From contig JAHBMJ010000216.1 in assembly GCA_018398765.1 (NCBI GenBank), forward strand, positions 1 to 53,692: 53,692 nt of DNA. Reading direction: 5' to 3'. Below the pieces are notes generated by a model, which saw only the letters and a list, made by a program, of their open reading frames with translations, did no database searches and was not told the origin of the DNA. This DNA is from Chromera velia (lineage: Eukaryota > Sar > Chromeraceae). A program made the position numbers and the translations under genes. Positions 25,050 through 37,278 of the stretch are shown one piece after another. How positions within the stretch are numbered: the first letter of the stretch is position 1; every line of letters starts with the position of its first letter.

Positions 25050-25760
25050 TGACCTGTTGTTCTAGTTCCTTCGCTGACTTCCCCGCATGAGTGAAAAGTG
25101 TGGACTCTTTTAAAATTCGATGCGGATCGTGTATACATGATTTTAATGACAGAGCCTGAGTATTTATTACTGTGCAACCTGTTAGGCAATCTCACGTACA
25201 AGGAAATCTGTTCTATAACTTGAATAAAGTAGATTACACTCTAGAGTACACTATAGAGATTATAACGATAGAATCATTAATGCTAGAAGTAATGTACACA
25301 CGTTAGGGCTAGCATTAGGGACATGCACACGTTTGTAAGACTCTAGGGGTACTGGCCTTCTCTAGGGCCTTCTGTCACCTCTTGCAACAATAAATAAGAA
25401 TATATTTCCGGCTATGGCAAATTAAATAAATACTAGCAGAATCAAAATTAGAATTATCAATCAAAATTAAATCTCAAAATAAAACTATAATTATAGAATT
25501 ATAACTAAAACTCTAGCTAGAACTAACTAAAAGTCTAAAACTGAATATGACTTCTTTAAGTTACTAGTAGTCTGCTGGTATGAAAATTAAGCTTTATATA
25601 TATTGCCTGGTAGGTTTAGTCACTACCGCTTTAGCTACCGCTACAAGTTTATTTCTAAATGGATGTTATACTAGATGATTTGCTGATTATGGAGCTAACC
25701 AGCAAGCCATTCCTTTGTCTAAAAAAATCTTTTTGCATATTGATGTTACGGTCTGTCCGT
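25050..25760. other. AT-rich compositional island
   Basis: This stretch is dominated by A and T (for example aattataactaaaactctag near 25497) and lacks the CT/GT microsatellites found elsewhere. No terminal repeats or coding frame were found. It may be a decayed insertion or an organelle-derived fragment; neither can be shown from sequence alone. Confidence 0.5.
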
Positions 25761-26511
25761 TTTGGCTCAAGGGTAAAAGGAGAAAAAACTTTTCTAACAA
25801 TATTCAAATAACGACAAAAGAGACAAAAAAAGAGCCATGTAGAGAATCCAGCACTGCCCTCAGCAGCAGTCCATTCAAACAACAAGGAAATCTAGTCATC
25901 GCACATGCAGACTCTCCATTGCGAAGAGTGGAAGCTCATGCATGGCAGTGAAAGTGCACACATATGCAGACCCTCACAATCCACGCACCACCGGAACAAA
26001 TGAAGGAAACTCATTTGCATGCGACCACGCACTCACTCACTCACCAGCGCAGAACAGTGAAACAACATGACATTGTGAAGAGGAAACCTCAACAAGGTCT
26101 ACGGTACAATTGAAAACAGTCAGTCTTTCTGCCTGTTTGTGACCCTTCTCTCTCTTTCTCTCTGTCTCTCTCTCTCTCGCATGATCATCTCGTTTGAGAG
26201 AGATCTCACGGACAATTGACGCTTCACGCTTACTGCCTGCCCCCTTCTCGGGAGGGAGACTGGCCGGCCTGCCTCGATCCCTCCCATCTTCTTAATTCTT
26301 CTTCTGCATGTGAACGGGGAGGGATGACCCGACGACGACAACGACAAGACAAAGGAAAAAAAGGAATCGGAAGCCTTCACGACGTGCCGGCAAGTGTAGA
26401 CACATGCAGGCGTTTCTCTCACATCAGTAAGGAGAGATCAGATCACCCTGAGAGTCTATGCCGGCCCGTTTTTCCACTACTTCCCCCCAGCACAGCACCA
26501 CTGCGGAACTG

Positions 26512-27629
26512 CTACATGTCTCGCTGCCCTGGTGATGCTGCTGCGCCTCCTCCTGCTGAGATATTTTGACTTCTGCCAAAGTCGGGCGAGGGCGCTCTGC
26601 TCTGGAGACGGTCAACCGTTTCATCACGATGGCACTGATCTCCTTCCAAGCCCATCTGCCTTTCTTTTTCTTTGTCTTTCTCTCCGCTTTCCCCTCTCGA
26701 TCTTGATCCTCCATTCTGTTGAACTTCCAACCTTTGGTTCTCTTCTTCCTCTCCACAATCAAAATCATCAGATTCCTCTTCCTCTTCTCTCGACGAAGAG
26801 GTCGAGTGTGCACCTCCAATTACAGTCGGGGGAGGGAGGGAGAATCCTGCAGAGGACTTGGCTCTCCTCACCTCATCTCTCACCGTCTCTGGCGAGCTGC
26901 TAGTGCTCTTGCTCTTTCCTGCCCAACCGTCCGTCCCCCCCTCTGCCCGTTCTCCTCCTTCCGTGCATTTGTACGCTGCAGAAGCCTTGGAGGCAGAGGC
27001 AAAGGAGGCTGCCTTCATTTTCAAGCCGTCCCCAACCGGGGAAAGAAAGAACATGTCAGTGCTGTTACTATTCACACCATGACCCTCCAAGTCTAATTCC
27101 GAGACAGGTGCCAAGGCCCTACCCCCACTGCCGTTTTCTCTCCCCCCCCCACCGGCACTGGACGACGAAAACAGCTTCCCTCTCCGACCCATCCAAATCA
27201 AAACAGCAGCAGTCACAGTGGAGAAAAACGCAATGGCAGAGACAATCACCAGGCCCCACACAAGGCCACGCACTTGCCGTCTCTTCTGATCTAACTCTGC
27301 CTCATAAGCCCGAGACGGATACTGCCGGGGCCGTCTGGTACGTGGGAGACGGGGTCGGGATGCTCGAGGGTCTCTGGGATTGTTGAACTGCGGGGCAGAG
27401 GGTCCCGGTGTCACAGGGAAACGAGGACCCTCAGAAGGACCCTCACCCACAACCTCTCCCTCCTCTTCCTGCTGTTCTGAAGGGAAAGCAGAGATCCCAT
27501 CCTCACCCAAATCTCCAGCAAAGTTCTGCACTTGTCTCTGCAGCTCTGAGCCCATCGTGCTGCCCCAATAGTCCCGGAGCATCTCGGCAACTCTCCGCTT
27601 GCTGTTCGCACTGAAGGGGTCAGGCACAT
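26512..27629 (-). CDS. Lectin gene last exon: juxtamembrane, transmembrane helix and cytoplasmic tail
   Basis: 371 codons plus stop. A Pro/Arg-rich juxtamembrane stretch precedes GLVWGLVIVSAIAFFSTV (about 27180-27265), followed by GRRGK as the cytoplasmic anchor. The tail has Ser runs, a REEEEESDDFD patch and no enzymatic domain. Confidence 0.75.
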
Positions 27630-29088
27630 CTGCAGCCAGTGGGAAGGAAGGAAGGAAGGAAGACCAGTGATGATTAGGAGGAGGAAAAGGAAAAGGAACT
27701 GGTGACAAAGATGAAAAAAAGACCTTCGAGGCTTTCTGGAGGAGAAAACGAGTGAAGGCGAAACTTCCGTCGAAATGAGCGGCAAAAGAAAGCAAAAAGT
27801 AAGTGCGGAGAAGAGAAGGATCCATACCTCTTTACTAAAACAGGCTTGCATGGAGGCGCTAATGATTCACCAACGAGTAGACAGACAGAAGCGCAAACAT
27901 TTCATGAGATGAGATCACCCGGCATGGATCCTTCAGATCACACGCGAGATAGGAACAAGGATTTATTCTGTCGATCGTCAAATAATACTGCTATGAGCTT
28001 GAGGGAATGTGCTTTGCATTGCAACACAGCAGCACTCCCCCCCAGCTGCCCACTCACCGCGCAATTCCGCCATTGGACTAGGATCGCCGCAAAGGTCCCC
28101 CATCCACTCCAGGGGGCACACGCACTCGTTAGGAAGACCGGAAGGCATCGCCACGCAGACGCCCCTATTCTCACAGGGCCCTCCCGACAACCCACAAGGT
28201 ACCCTCCCTTGCTGATCCTCCGGGAGAGGCACCGCAAGGTTCACAATTCCCACCTGCATACATACCAGGACCCCCACCATCAGATTGAGCGATCGAGTAC
28301 GAATACAATGGTGAACAGTATCAAACAAGGCATGAGAAGAAGGCAGGAAAGAAGTAAAAGGAGGAGGGGAATGAAGGAAGAAATCCATTCGACTTCAGGA
28401 GAATGACGTGCAAGAAAATGTGCATGACGGCCCAGTCTCTTCTTGTCTTTTCTTCTTCTGTTACTTTCGACGAACACACAGCCAGACAGACCATGTGTCT
28501 GGGTTCTCTTCCCTCTCCTTCCCTCCCTCCACTCATCAATCGAAAGGGACAGACGGACAGAGCAGAGAAATAAAGACAGACAGAGCGACTGACAGACGTA
28601 CTTGTTGCCAATTTTCCTCCTCGCCGCAGTTGTCGTAGCAGTGACACGCAAGAACGCGGGCAGGTTCTGCAGCCTCCCCCCCGTGAAGAGAGTCCCGAAA
28701 AGTCAAATTCACCCACGCTTGGACCCCCCCGATCTCGAAATCGGGGCCGGTGTCACATTCGCCTTCCGGCCCCGTCTGCCCATGCATGAGCAACGATCAA
28801 GAGCACCATGCAGACAATGAATGAGGCATACGCAAAAAAGAAATCAGAATCTAAACATTCACCTCACACATCTACGCACCCACTCCTGCTCCTTCCGCCT
28901 TCGTCTTCCGGCCATGAAACCCCGCACGAGCAGTAAGGCAGAGAGGGAGGGCATGCCGATCCAAAAGAGAGACATGTGTGAGAGAAATGAATGCACAGAA
29001 AAAGAAACGAACCAAGAGAACGAATGAACGCAACAGTTACCACTTGTGCCCGTCCTGTCCGACCACTTCAACCTGGAAACCCCTCTCG

Positions 29089-29156
<68 letters not shown>

Positions 29157-32100
29157 TGGGAGTGAGTGAGCGTGTGGAGGACGGTGAATGCCACTATGCC
29201 TTCATTTGCCCTTTTGTTAATTCATGAGCCGGACACAAGCAAAAGCTCGTCACCTGCTGACCTGATCTCCGTCACATTTCACATTCACTGCGGCTCTGCA
29301 TCCTCTCTCTGGCTCCACGAACTCCAGCCTGCTCTGCTCAGGGTGGTAGATCCAGTCGCTCACGCCGTACCCGTTCACCAGGAACCTGAAGGCATTCTTA
29401 GAAATTCATTCATTCATTCCTTCATCTCCAGTGCAAGTAATTAAAGGGATGATGAATACAAATCCGATTTGTCCCGGCCTGCGCATAGATCAAAATGACG
29501 ACGCGATGGATGTTGCACGGAAGCAGACAGGCTGAGCCTTCTTGGAAGCTTCGAGAAAGACTTAGCTAGTTTTTTTTTGCTTCATCTTCACTTCTCTTCT
29601 TTTCTCTTCTCTTCGCTTAGTTTCTTTCGTGTCCATAGGCAGAGGAAGGAAGAGACAGAACTGCAGATTCCCGAAAAAACTATTAATTATTCCACGTGAG
29701 GGACTTCGAGTGAGGGGGCCGACCGACCCACCGACCGACAGACACACACAGAGAGCATGCAGAAAGAACACGCCGCCCCGGCTCAATCAACTCTTTAATT
29801 CCTCGTGCGGCCCCCCTTAAGACCCACCCCCCCACTCACGTTCTCAACCACTCCGACACGCGGTCATCCACCACCAGAGTGCGCTCTGCCGTGGGGTCAC
29901 CCGACGCGCCCTCGACGAGGACTGTGCCTGCCTGCACAACAGACAGACAAGACAGACAACGGGAGAAAAGAAAAGAAAAGAATAAAGGGTGAAGACTTGA
30001 CCTATCTGGGTGAAAGGACGAGGGAGAGCGGAGGAGGGAGGGTCGACTCACGGACACAGACAGTGATCTCTCCCCTCAAGCACACAGAGCTTGTGCGTGA
30101 CAGATTCCACACAAGAAAAAAACAGCTGGCAGGAAACCGGGGCGCTCGTTGGACTGATATTCATACAAAGCAGGTAGAGAAAAGGGAGGAAGGCGGATCG
30201 GCAGCCCATCCCCCAATCCGAAAAAAACGCCATCCAATGAAAGCAGAGCACATGCGCCCACCTGTAGCCACTTAACTTCGGTGAGCGTCTCATCCGCGCA
30301 CTCATTTCCCCACAGACAGACGCAAATGTCATAGTCGCCTGCAGGGAGGGAGCGAAGAACTCATTTCATTAGTCCATTTTACTTGCATCTGTAGGGATTG
30401 CTCTCAGTGTTGACGTGGAAGTGATTGACAAAGACAAACGGCTGTCGGGCTACGGCTGCTAGAAGAGATCTCAACGGAGAAGAAGGGGAGAAAGGCAGTG
30501 GAGAGAGAAAACACACCCACGGAAAGTGTGACTAAGAGAGAGAGAAACAGAGAGAGGGAGACAGACTGTATGGTTTCTTTCCCCCCTTTGCTTCATGAAC
30601 ACAGACACACAGACAGCTAGAGAGACAGAGAGTCCCGCCTAACTGACTGACCGGGAATATCGATCTGGACATCTCTCCACACCAGAGTTTGCAGCTCCAG
30701 TTCTCGGTGCCCCCCTCCCCCAAATTCAAATTCCGCACCGATCAAGTCTCGCGCCTCACCAGTCATCGGGTGATCGCCTGTTCTGTCAATCACTCGTGCC
30801 ACGTCTTTCTTCTCACTGTCCATACACGATGGAACTTCCTTACCGTTCTCGTCGAGCCTCTCTTTCCTCCCGTCCACGATCTTGATCCGAACTCCAGGAC
30901 GTGCCTGTGAAACAGCACAACAGCAAAACAGAACGGAGTATGTGGAACGTTAAATTGAGAGAAGGGAAAAGTTCTGCGCGGGTGAGAATGGGAAGAAAAA
31001 GGACAAATTGCATGACCATTTCTACCTTGCAGGCAGACAGGAGGTAAACACAAGAACCAAACACACCCACGCAAAAGCAAATGTTAAGCATCTTTCTTTC
31101 AAAAGTCCCCTCGAAGAATTCGTTCAGACAGACTGCATGTCCCTCCATGCATGAAGGAAGGATGAGTCCTTGCAAGGCCACCTGCTCGCTGACTGACAGT
31201 CATAAAACACATGTACATGCAGGTATGCACAATAAGCCCATGGGCGTTTTTCAATCCAACCATGGTGTCCTCCCTCCACTTGACTGACTGACTGACTGAC
31301 CATAGGTGGGTCCATGTTGTCGATCCCGACCGCCACTTGGAGCTTTTGTCCTCTCTTTGTCTTCGTTTGTTGGAACGAGGCAAGCCTGGGGATCTGCACT
31401 CTGCTCGCTTCCGGTCCAAGGATTGGATAGGGCACGTTCCACTCTGTGTCCCCGAAAGTCCACGTGGCAAGAGCGTGAGTGACGCCCTCGGGGGCGGAGA
31501 AGTTGAAACAAAGAAGGTCGACAGGATTCGGTTGGAAGAAGGCAAACACTCCAGGAGGGTTGTCCGAGAACCGCTCTTCATCAGGTGCCAATTCAGTATC
31601 GGCTACACAAGATGCTGTGTCGAAAAGGTGAAGGTCTTCGGCTGTTGGCGCGGTAAAGTCGTTTGTGCTAACGTCCTTTGCAACAATGCTGAACTCAGAG
31701 ATCAAGAAGTCCTCTTCCTTGGCATCTGTCTCGCAAAGAAACGGAAAACGGTTCTCACAGTCAACTGCCTTGAAGAAGAAGTCACCCCCATCAACGATCA
31801 CACAGTCAGGCTCGCACTCATCTCTGTGATCTCTTCCCTCTCCTCTACAGAGCGCAGTCTTGTTGGGATCTGCTTCCCAATTGAAGAAGGACGCAGGCTG
31901 CCCCTCTGCATCCTTCCATACGCCAATTTCGTCCCTGTCATTCAGGCCAGTCCAGCAAGAATCAGCTCTGAACATCTCAGTAGCCTTCAAGTTGCACTCA
32001 TGGGCAAAGCTGCGAACGTTTTCAGGAGCCCTGATGTTGCTGAACAGAGTTCCATTATACTGGTATTTGCAAAAGAGCCTTGCTGCATTCCAAGACATCG

Positions 32101-32212
32101 GGATGTCCGACAGAATGTGGCATTTGTCACCGTTAAGGTCACCCGCCAGGCAGTGCTTTCTGCCTTCTGCCGCCACCCCCAAAAGGAAGATGGCACCAAC
32201 GACTCCCCTCAT
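26512..32212 (-). CDS. Type I membrane C-type-lectin/EGF receptor-like protein, eight exons, 981 residues
   Basis: A predicted cell-surface lectin. Exons, 5' to 3' on the minus strand: 32212-31301, 30904-30652, 30338-30262, 29931-29840, 29385-29262, 28775-28602, 28253-28058, 27629-26512. All junction phases agree and the total, 2946 nt, is divisible by three. Order of parts: signal peptide (1-15, core GAIFLLGVAA); C-type lectin-like domain (about 31-160); a non-repetitive ectodomain; two short Cys-x-Cys modules (around YDICVCLWGNEC and ARVLACHCYDNC, each followed by a G-x-V strand); an EGF-like domain (about 564-598); a transmembrane helix (about 731-756, GLVWGLVIVSAIAFF); then basic RRGK and a 225-residue Ser/Glu-rich tail. 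A 32-nt candidate exon at 29041-29072 was left out because including it breaks the frame. It is divergent from the TSP1/WSC gene. A glycan-binding receptor role is inferred; the ligand is unknown. Confidence 0.75.
28058..28253 (-). CDS. Lectin gene exon 7: EGF-like domain
   Basis: Phase 0 in, phase 1 out, after tgcag and before gtgagt. The six-cysteine EGF pattern is CGLSGGPCENRGVC then NECVCPLEWMGDLCGD. The calcium-binding D-x-D/N-E motif of cbEGF is absent. Confidence 0.8.
28602..28775 (-). CDS. Lectin gene exon 6: second Cys-x-Cys module
   Basis: 58 codons, phase 0 at both ends, donor gtacgt. Contains GECDTGPDFEIGG and ARVLACHCYDNCGEE. Joined to the next exon it reads QQVGIVNLAVP, matching the layout of the earlier YDICVCLWGNEC ... 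LQAGTVLVEGA junction, which is also split by an intron. Confidence 0.7.
29090..29155. repeat. (CT)n(GT)n microsatellite
   Basis: CT tract passing directly into a GT tract, inside an intron of the minus-strand lectin gene. Confidence 0.9.
31301..32212 (-). CDS. Lectin gene exon 1: signal peptide and C-type lectin-like domain
   Basis: Encodes 304 residues. CTLD hallmarks: Cys31, WNAARLFCK helix (41-49), CWTGLND (86-92, the WIGL region), W100, NWEADPN (111-117, at the EPN position), DCVIV (136-140), FKAVDC (147-152, where WNDxxC is usual) and FPFLCE (156-161). The usual calcium ligands are only partly kept (DPN present, WND lost), so calcium-dependent sugar binding is uncertain. The donor after residue 304 is a GTCA repeat. 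Confidence 0.8.
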
Positions 32213-32982
32213 ACCGACGCACTAGCGTATCAGTCAATCAAGAGATACGATGCCCCTTCAACAAAGAACAGACAATGCAAACAGACTAAACAACCCCGGA
32301 ACGCGTGGCAGAAGCTGCACCAACTGAAGCCACACGTAGTTCCTGCTCTGTAAGCTGCCGGTAAGCCTTTGCCAGTCCAAAATACACGTCGCCAGATCAT
32401 GCCAGATCTTCACTTTGTTTAGGTGCAAGTGCGTGCGTCTCCTTTTGCAATGGCGGATCAATCGGCGCCCTGTTGTGGTCCCGGAAAGTCCGCGCGAATG
32501 TGCATGCGGGAATATGCGGGATGGTGGGAAATTTGGTGGCCCGGGAAAGCGCAACTTTTGATCTGTAGCTAGACCCGGCCGGGCGGCCACGGCATGCATG
32601 CCGGATGAAATCCATTTCTGCATGCAGCCTGGGGCCACGGCTTGCGAAGCAACGCCATACAAAAGGAGACGCTATGAGACGCTTCATGGCCGCTGGATTC
32701 ACGGCTGCCGGAGTCGGCAATCCCTTGTTCCGTGCTGCTCCTGAAGTGCTTCTTTGTGTGGCAATTTCTTGTGTAAAAGTGATGAATGAATGAGTGAACA
32801 CCACTCCTGCACAGCCTGGGCATCCTTCTTTGTACCTTTTCTTCATTTGAAAATTCAAGTGAAGGGTGCTCGTCCGGACTTCTTCTGTACATATCTGTGG
32901 TCTGGATCGACTTTTCCCACAACTCCCTGATTGAACGTAGAGAACATTTGTGAGAAGGCTGTAGCAGGAGGGAGAGTGGACT
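32213..32982. promoter_or_regulatory. Putative bidirectional promoter between lectin and TSP1/WSC genes
   Basis: 770 bp separate two divergent start codons (32212 minus and 32983 plus), so both 5' UTRs and promoters must fit here. It contains palindromic gcatgcatgc at 32592-32601 and tgcatgc at 32501-32507. TGCATGCA-type sites are bound by some apicomplexan AP2 factors, but the word is common across this window, so its role here is speculative. No clear TATA box. Confidence 0.45.
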
Positions 32983-33124
32983 ATGAGGTTGTCAGAGGAA
33001 TGGCTTGTGCTGCTTGCAGCCGGCCTTTTTTCTTCTGTAAGAGCGGGGACTTCCCCTTCAGTTTTTCAACTACAGAGGCTTCTTCCATCATTACCAACCT
33101 TCTTTTCGCCACCCGCAATTGAAT
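32983..33124 (+). CDS. TSP1/WSC gene exon 1: signal peptide
   Basis: 47 codons plus one base. The hydrophobic core LVLLAAGLF is followed by a small-residue cleavage region (SSVRAG). The donor is a GTCA repeat (gtcagtcagtc). Confidence 0.75.
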
Positions 33125-36100
33125 GTCAGTCAGTCTTTTTCATCCCAAGCCCATTCTGACCAGCTGTGCACCATCTGCCTTTCTCCGAATCACTGCCTTG
33201 CCATATTTCTCGGCTTTCTTTTCTTGCCTTCTGTTGATTTCTGCACTGCAGATGACGAGAGTTCACAGGCAGAGTGCGTGGAGCTTCCAGAAACCCTCAG
33301 AGAAAAAATTACGCTCTTCTCCGCGGGTCTGGAGGCAGAGGAGATCTCACACGACCACTGTGCTCTTTACGCTGCAAGACATGGGAAGAAATTCGCTCTC
33401 GTGGTGGACGAGGGATGCTGGCCAACCGACGAATTGCCGGGCCCCCCCCTCCCGCCAAATCGGTGCAGTCTCCCCTGTGGAGGAAATCTGCAACAGTCCT
33501 GTGGAGGGCAACGGGCAGCATCAGTCGTACCCCGATCCCGTCAGTCAAGGAGCTCTCATTTTTTCTTTTTCTCTTGCTTGTAAATCGTTGCTGCGACAGG
33601 TCGCTCTGCCTCACTGAGACCCCGCGCTGCTTTTTCTTTTTCTTCTTTTTTCCCTGATGTGGACTGACGGACTTGCTGGCTGAAAAGACTCATGGGTTGG
33701 TGTTTTGTGCGTTTTTGTGGCCTCTGTGTCAATCGTTTTTTGTGTTGCAGTGATGAGAGAACACGAAGAACTCTCGATGATGAAAGTCGCAACAGAATCC
33801 TCAGACGGTCGGTCGGTGTTTTGTCCGTCGTCCCTTGGACATGTGCTCTGCCGCTTTTCTCTCTCTCCTCTCTCCTCTTTCTCCCCCTCCCCCCCCCNCC
33901 CCCCGCCCCCCCCTCTCTCCCGCGGGCGCGTGTGTGTGTGTGTTCGTGAGTGCGTGCGTGGGTGCGCGAATACACCACACCTCAATTTATGCAATCGAAC
34001 AAGCTGGACTGTATGGGGAGAGGGTGGTCAGGATGGGTCACCAACAAATGCAGAAAAGCAACGTATAACCTCCCCCCTTCTTTTTTCCGTTTCCAGTCCC
34101 CTCCTCTTCTCTTTGCTCTTTTGCGGAAGTATGCACACCTTTCCTGACGTAACTGCTCTGTTACCCCTCTTCTGCTCACTTCTCTTCGCCCTCCCTCTCC
34201 TCAGTTTCAGCCTGTTCTTTCCTCCGTTCTTCGCTGGGTATGGTTCATGTGTTTGGTTTGTGTCTTTCTCACAAGTTTTCTTATTTTTTTCCTGTCTTGT
34301 GCCGGAACGGGAATGTCTCCTCGACTGAGAGAGAGTGGGTGATTCGTCTCGTTGTTTCTTACGTGTTTCTTTTCTTTTGATCGAGAGAGACATCCGGGCA
34401 TCGATCGATTGATCGTCTCGTTGCTTCCCTTGACCTTTCGTTTTTCTTCTCACCATCCATGTCCATGGCCTCGTGTGTTGAGCGCGTTTGATCGCACATT
34501 CATTCTTTTGGTTTGTTCAATTCCCCCCTGCCTGCTGCAGACAACTGCTACAGCATGCGTCTGTTTGGGGGAAAGTTTCGGCTCGGGAAGAACTATTTTC
34601 TCCTCTGGAGAAACAATTCTTATGAGAACTGCAAAAAGAAGTGCACACAGTCAGCGTCTGGCAACTTCCACTTCATGGGTCTGGCAGGAGGGAGGAAGTG
34701 CTACTGCTTGGAGGAGGAACCGACAAAAAAGGTGGGGCTGCTCTTCCCTCTCTTTGGCCACTCACGTGCGGCTTTTGACTGCACTGCACGTCTCCGCTTG
34801 CACTCTGTCAACCTTGGTTTGTTTCCCTCTCTGTGCGCTTGGATTCCAAGAAGGGCCTCGCAAAATATCGTGGAACTACTCTCTGCCGTGCACGATTTCT
34901 CGTGCCTGTGCAGGCAACTGCATGCTCACTGCGCTTGCTTCCCTTCTTCCTTCCTCGCTTGTGCATGCACGCACTTATGCAGACAAACGGGTGCACGATT
35001 CCCTGCTCCGGCAACAAATCAGAAATGTGCGGATCGTGGAGGGCCGTGACGGTGGTGGGAATCAGCGGGTCGCAGATCGGTGCGCCGACTCCCTCCCCCA
35101 CACTAACTACCTCTGAGCTTGTGCGCACAACGACCCCCCATCCCGCCATCAAACCCGCTGTGCCCACCTCCTACCCCTATCATCGGAGCTCGTTCGGACC
35201 CATGGGCCCGACGGAGATGCCGGCATCGAGGGGGGCTTCCGAAATCGTACCCACGGAGTTTGCATCTGTGGCAAGTGAGTGTCTCCTTTGCTTTCCGATG
35301 TGGGAGTGTTTTTGTTTTTCGTTCTTCACTTATTCGTGAATGCCGTCCCTCGTTGTCTTCTGTACATTCTTTCTTCCTATACACTCTGCTGAGGGACAAC
35401 GAACGGATCATTTCTTCCTTCCGTTGAGTGAATGCTGGTAACTAAAGCAAAATAGCCATGCAGCCTGTCGGGAGGGAAGGCGCACTAAGTTGAGCTGGCA
35501 GCGTTCGTTGTGTGCAGGATCGATCCGTGCCGCTATGCTTTTTGTTTCGTGCCTGTCCTCTCTTCATTCGTCATTAGTATACATGAATGAAAGCAGCCAC
35601 GTCTGTTCGGCATTTTCAGCAAAGAACAGGTGAATAGACGGACACGCACGCTCACCACCAACTTTTTTCTCTCTGACTCTTTCTCTCTCTCTCTGTCTTG
35701 CAGATGTGGACTGTGTTGTGGGTGACTGGGGCGTCTGGGGCGAATGCACTGCGACCTGTGGGGAGGGCGTGCGGGTCCGGAACCGGCCTGTGACGGTATA
35801 CCCTTCAGGCGAGGGCGCTCCTTGCCCTGCGCTCAACCAGACAGAGACGTGTGGAAACTTCGCTTGCCGTAAGTCGTCAGCATTAGAACCTGCATGCCTA
35901 GGTGGAAGAGTAGACGAGGGGGGATGGAATGCGTGGATTTGAAACAGCAAACAGACGCGAAGAGAGGCAAAGTCGAACTGAGCCGTGGGCTTCCATATTG
36001 GGCCTCTGTGTGATTTCATGGAACAGCAACACCGAAGGCCGACAGAAAAAAATGCACTGCGTCTCTCTCTCTCTTTCTTTCTCTCTGGGCATGTGTTTCT

Positions 36101-37230
36101 GTGTGCGTAACTCTGTATTTCACTTTTTGGTCGTCACTCCTTCCTCTTCTTTGTTCCCTAAATTTTCACACATGACCCTCTTCCTTCCTTCCAGCGCCCT
36201 GCATGAACTACTGTGAATGCAGGCGTTTCCCGTTTCTCCTCTTTCTTCTCTTGGTCTTTCTTCGATCGATGCACTTTGTCTGTCTGCATGTTCTTGAAAG
36301 AGGTGGCTTTCTGATGTCTTGGAGAAAATCAAGGGAAGATACGCTCAATCATTTCTTTTGAATTTTCCGTTTCTGTCTGTGCATTTTGTTGTTGTCCTTC
36401 TCTGCGTGACTGACTAATCCGTTCGTTTGCCTTCAGAAGGTTTTGTTTCAGCTTTCAAATGAACATCCATTTGACTGAACGGATGGATGTGTTGCAGCCG
36501 TGGACTGCAAACTTTCGGAATTTGGGCCTTGGGGGGAGTGCTCCGTCTCGTGCGGCGTCGGTGAGAGACAACGGATGAGGAGAATAGAGGCCCCTACCAA
36601 GGCGGGAGGAAGGCCCTGCCCGTGCGAGTCTGCGTTGATTGAAATTTCGTCGTGCGAACTTCCGGACTGCCGTCAGTCTACTCACTTCACAGTCGTACGC
36701 GGTTTCGTCCCTTTTGTAGTGCCATGCACGTGGGCGAGTTGATATCAGACTCTCCCTGTGTTTCTCTTTCCCCCTTTCTGTCCTTCCCGTTCCTCATCGC
36801 CCCCCCTCTGTGTACGCGTGTATGTATGCGAGTGTGTCTGTCTCTTCATGCATCCGTAGACTTATTGAGTCACAACCTGTCTCTTTCTCTGAGTGAAATT
36901 GCGAAGTGCGTTGCCGAGTGGGAAATGGTTCGGCTTATGCTTCCTTCTCTCTCCTGTTGATATGCAGCGACGGACTGCGTGGTGACTGGGTGGAGTGAGT
37001 GGTCTGCTTGTAGCGCTACCTGTGGAACGGGGCAGAAACATAAAACCAGGATGATCAGACAGAAGGAACTGAACGGAGGGCGGACGTGTCCTGCGGAGTC
37101 GGAGCTTTTCGATGCAATCGAGTGCAATGAAAAGGACTGCCGTCAGTCTCCTTCATCTTTTTTTTTTTTTTTTTTACTTTTCGATGCGATCGAGTGCAAT
37201 GAAAACGACTGCCGTCAGTCTCCTTCATCT

Positions 37231-37278
<48 letters not shown>

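Larger units (their letters stand above)
21711..26511. other. 4.8-kb intergenic stretch between two convergent genes
   Basis: Lies between the Kelch stop and the stop of the minus-strand lectin gene. It contains a CAAT microsatellite, a 24-G run, a 33-bp minisatellite, CT tracts and an AT-rich patch. The open frames present have no recognisable domain and no splice chain. I see no gene here. Confidence 0.5.

Noticed and set aside
25655-25951. Overlapping open frames on both strands in the AT-rich patch
   Set aside because: Under 80 codons each, no domain and no splice context.
29041-29072. Candidate 32-nt exon of the lectin gene (VEVVGQDGHKW) with good splice signals
   Set aside because: It enters in phase 0 but leaves in phase 2, and no further exon before 28775 restores phase 0. 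Leaving it out closes the frame exactly. It could be an alternative exon.
30048-30130. Possible lectin exon ending in a perfect gtgagt donor (LCVLEGRDHCLC)
   Set aside because: Its exit phase does not match the next exon. The direct junction 30262 to 29931 matches in phase and gives a sensible continuation, LQAGTVLVEGA.
31337-32353. 338-codon plus-strand open frame opposite the lectin exon
   Set aside because: It is the antisense shadow of the CTLD exon, whose minus-strand frame has a signal peptide and domain signature.
32592-32601. gcatgcatgc as an AP2-type regulatory site in the shared promoter
   Set aside because: TGCATGC words occur throughout the window, including next to many acceptors, so the match alone is not evidence; it is kept only as a note in the promoter entry.
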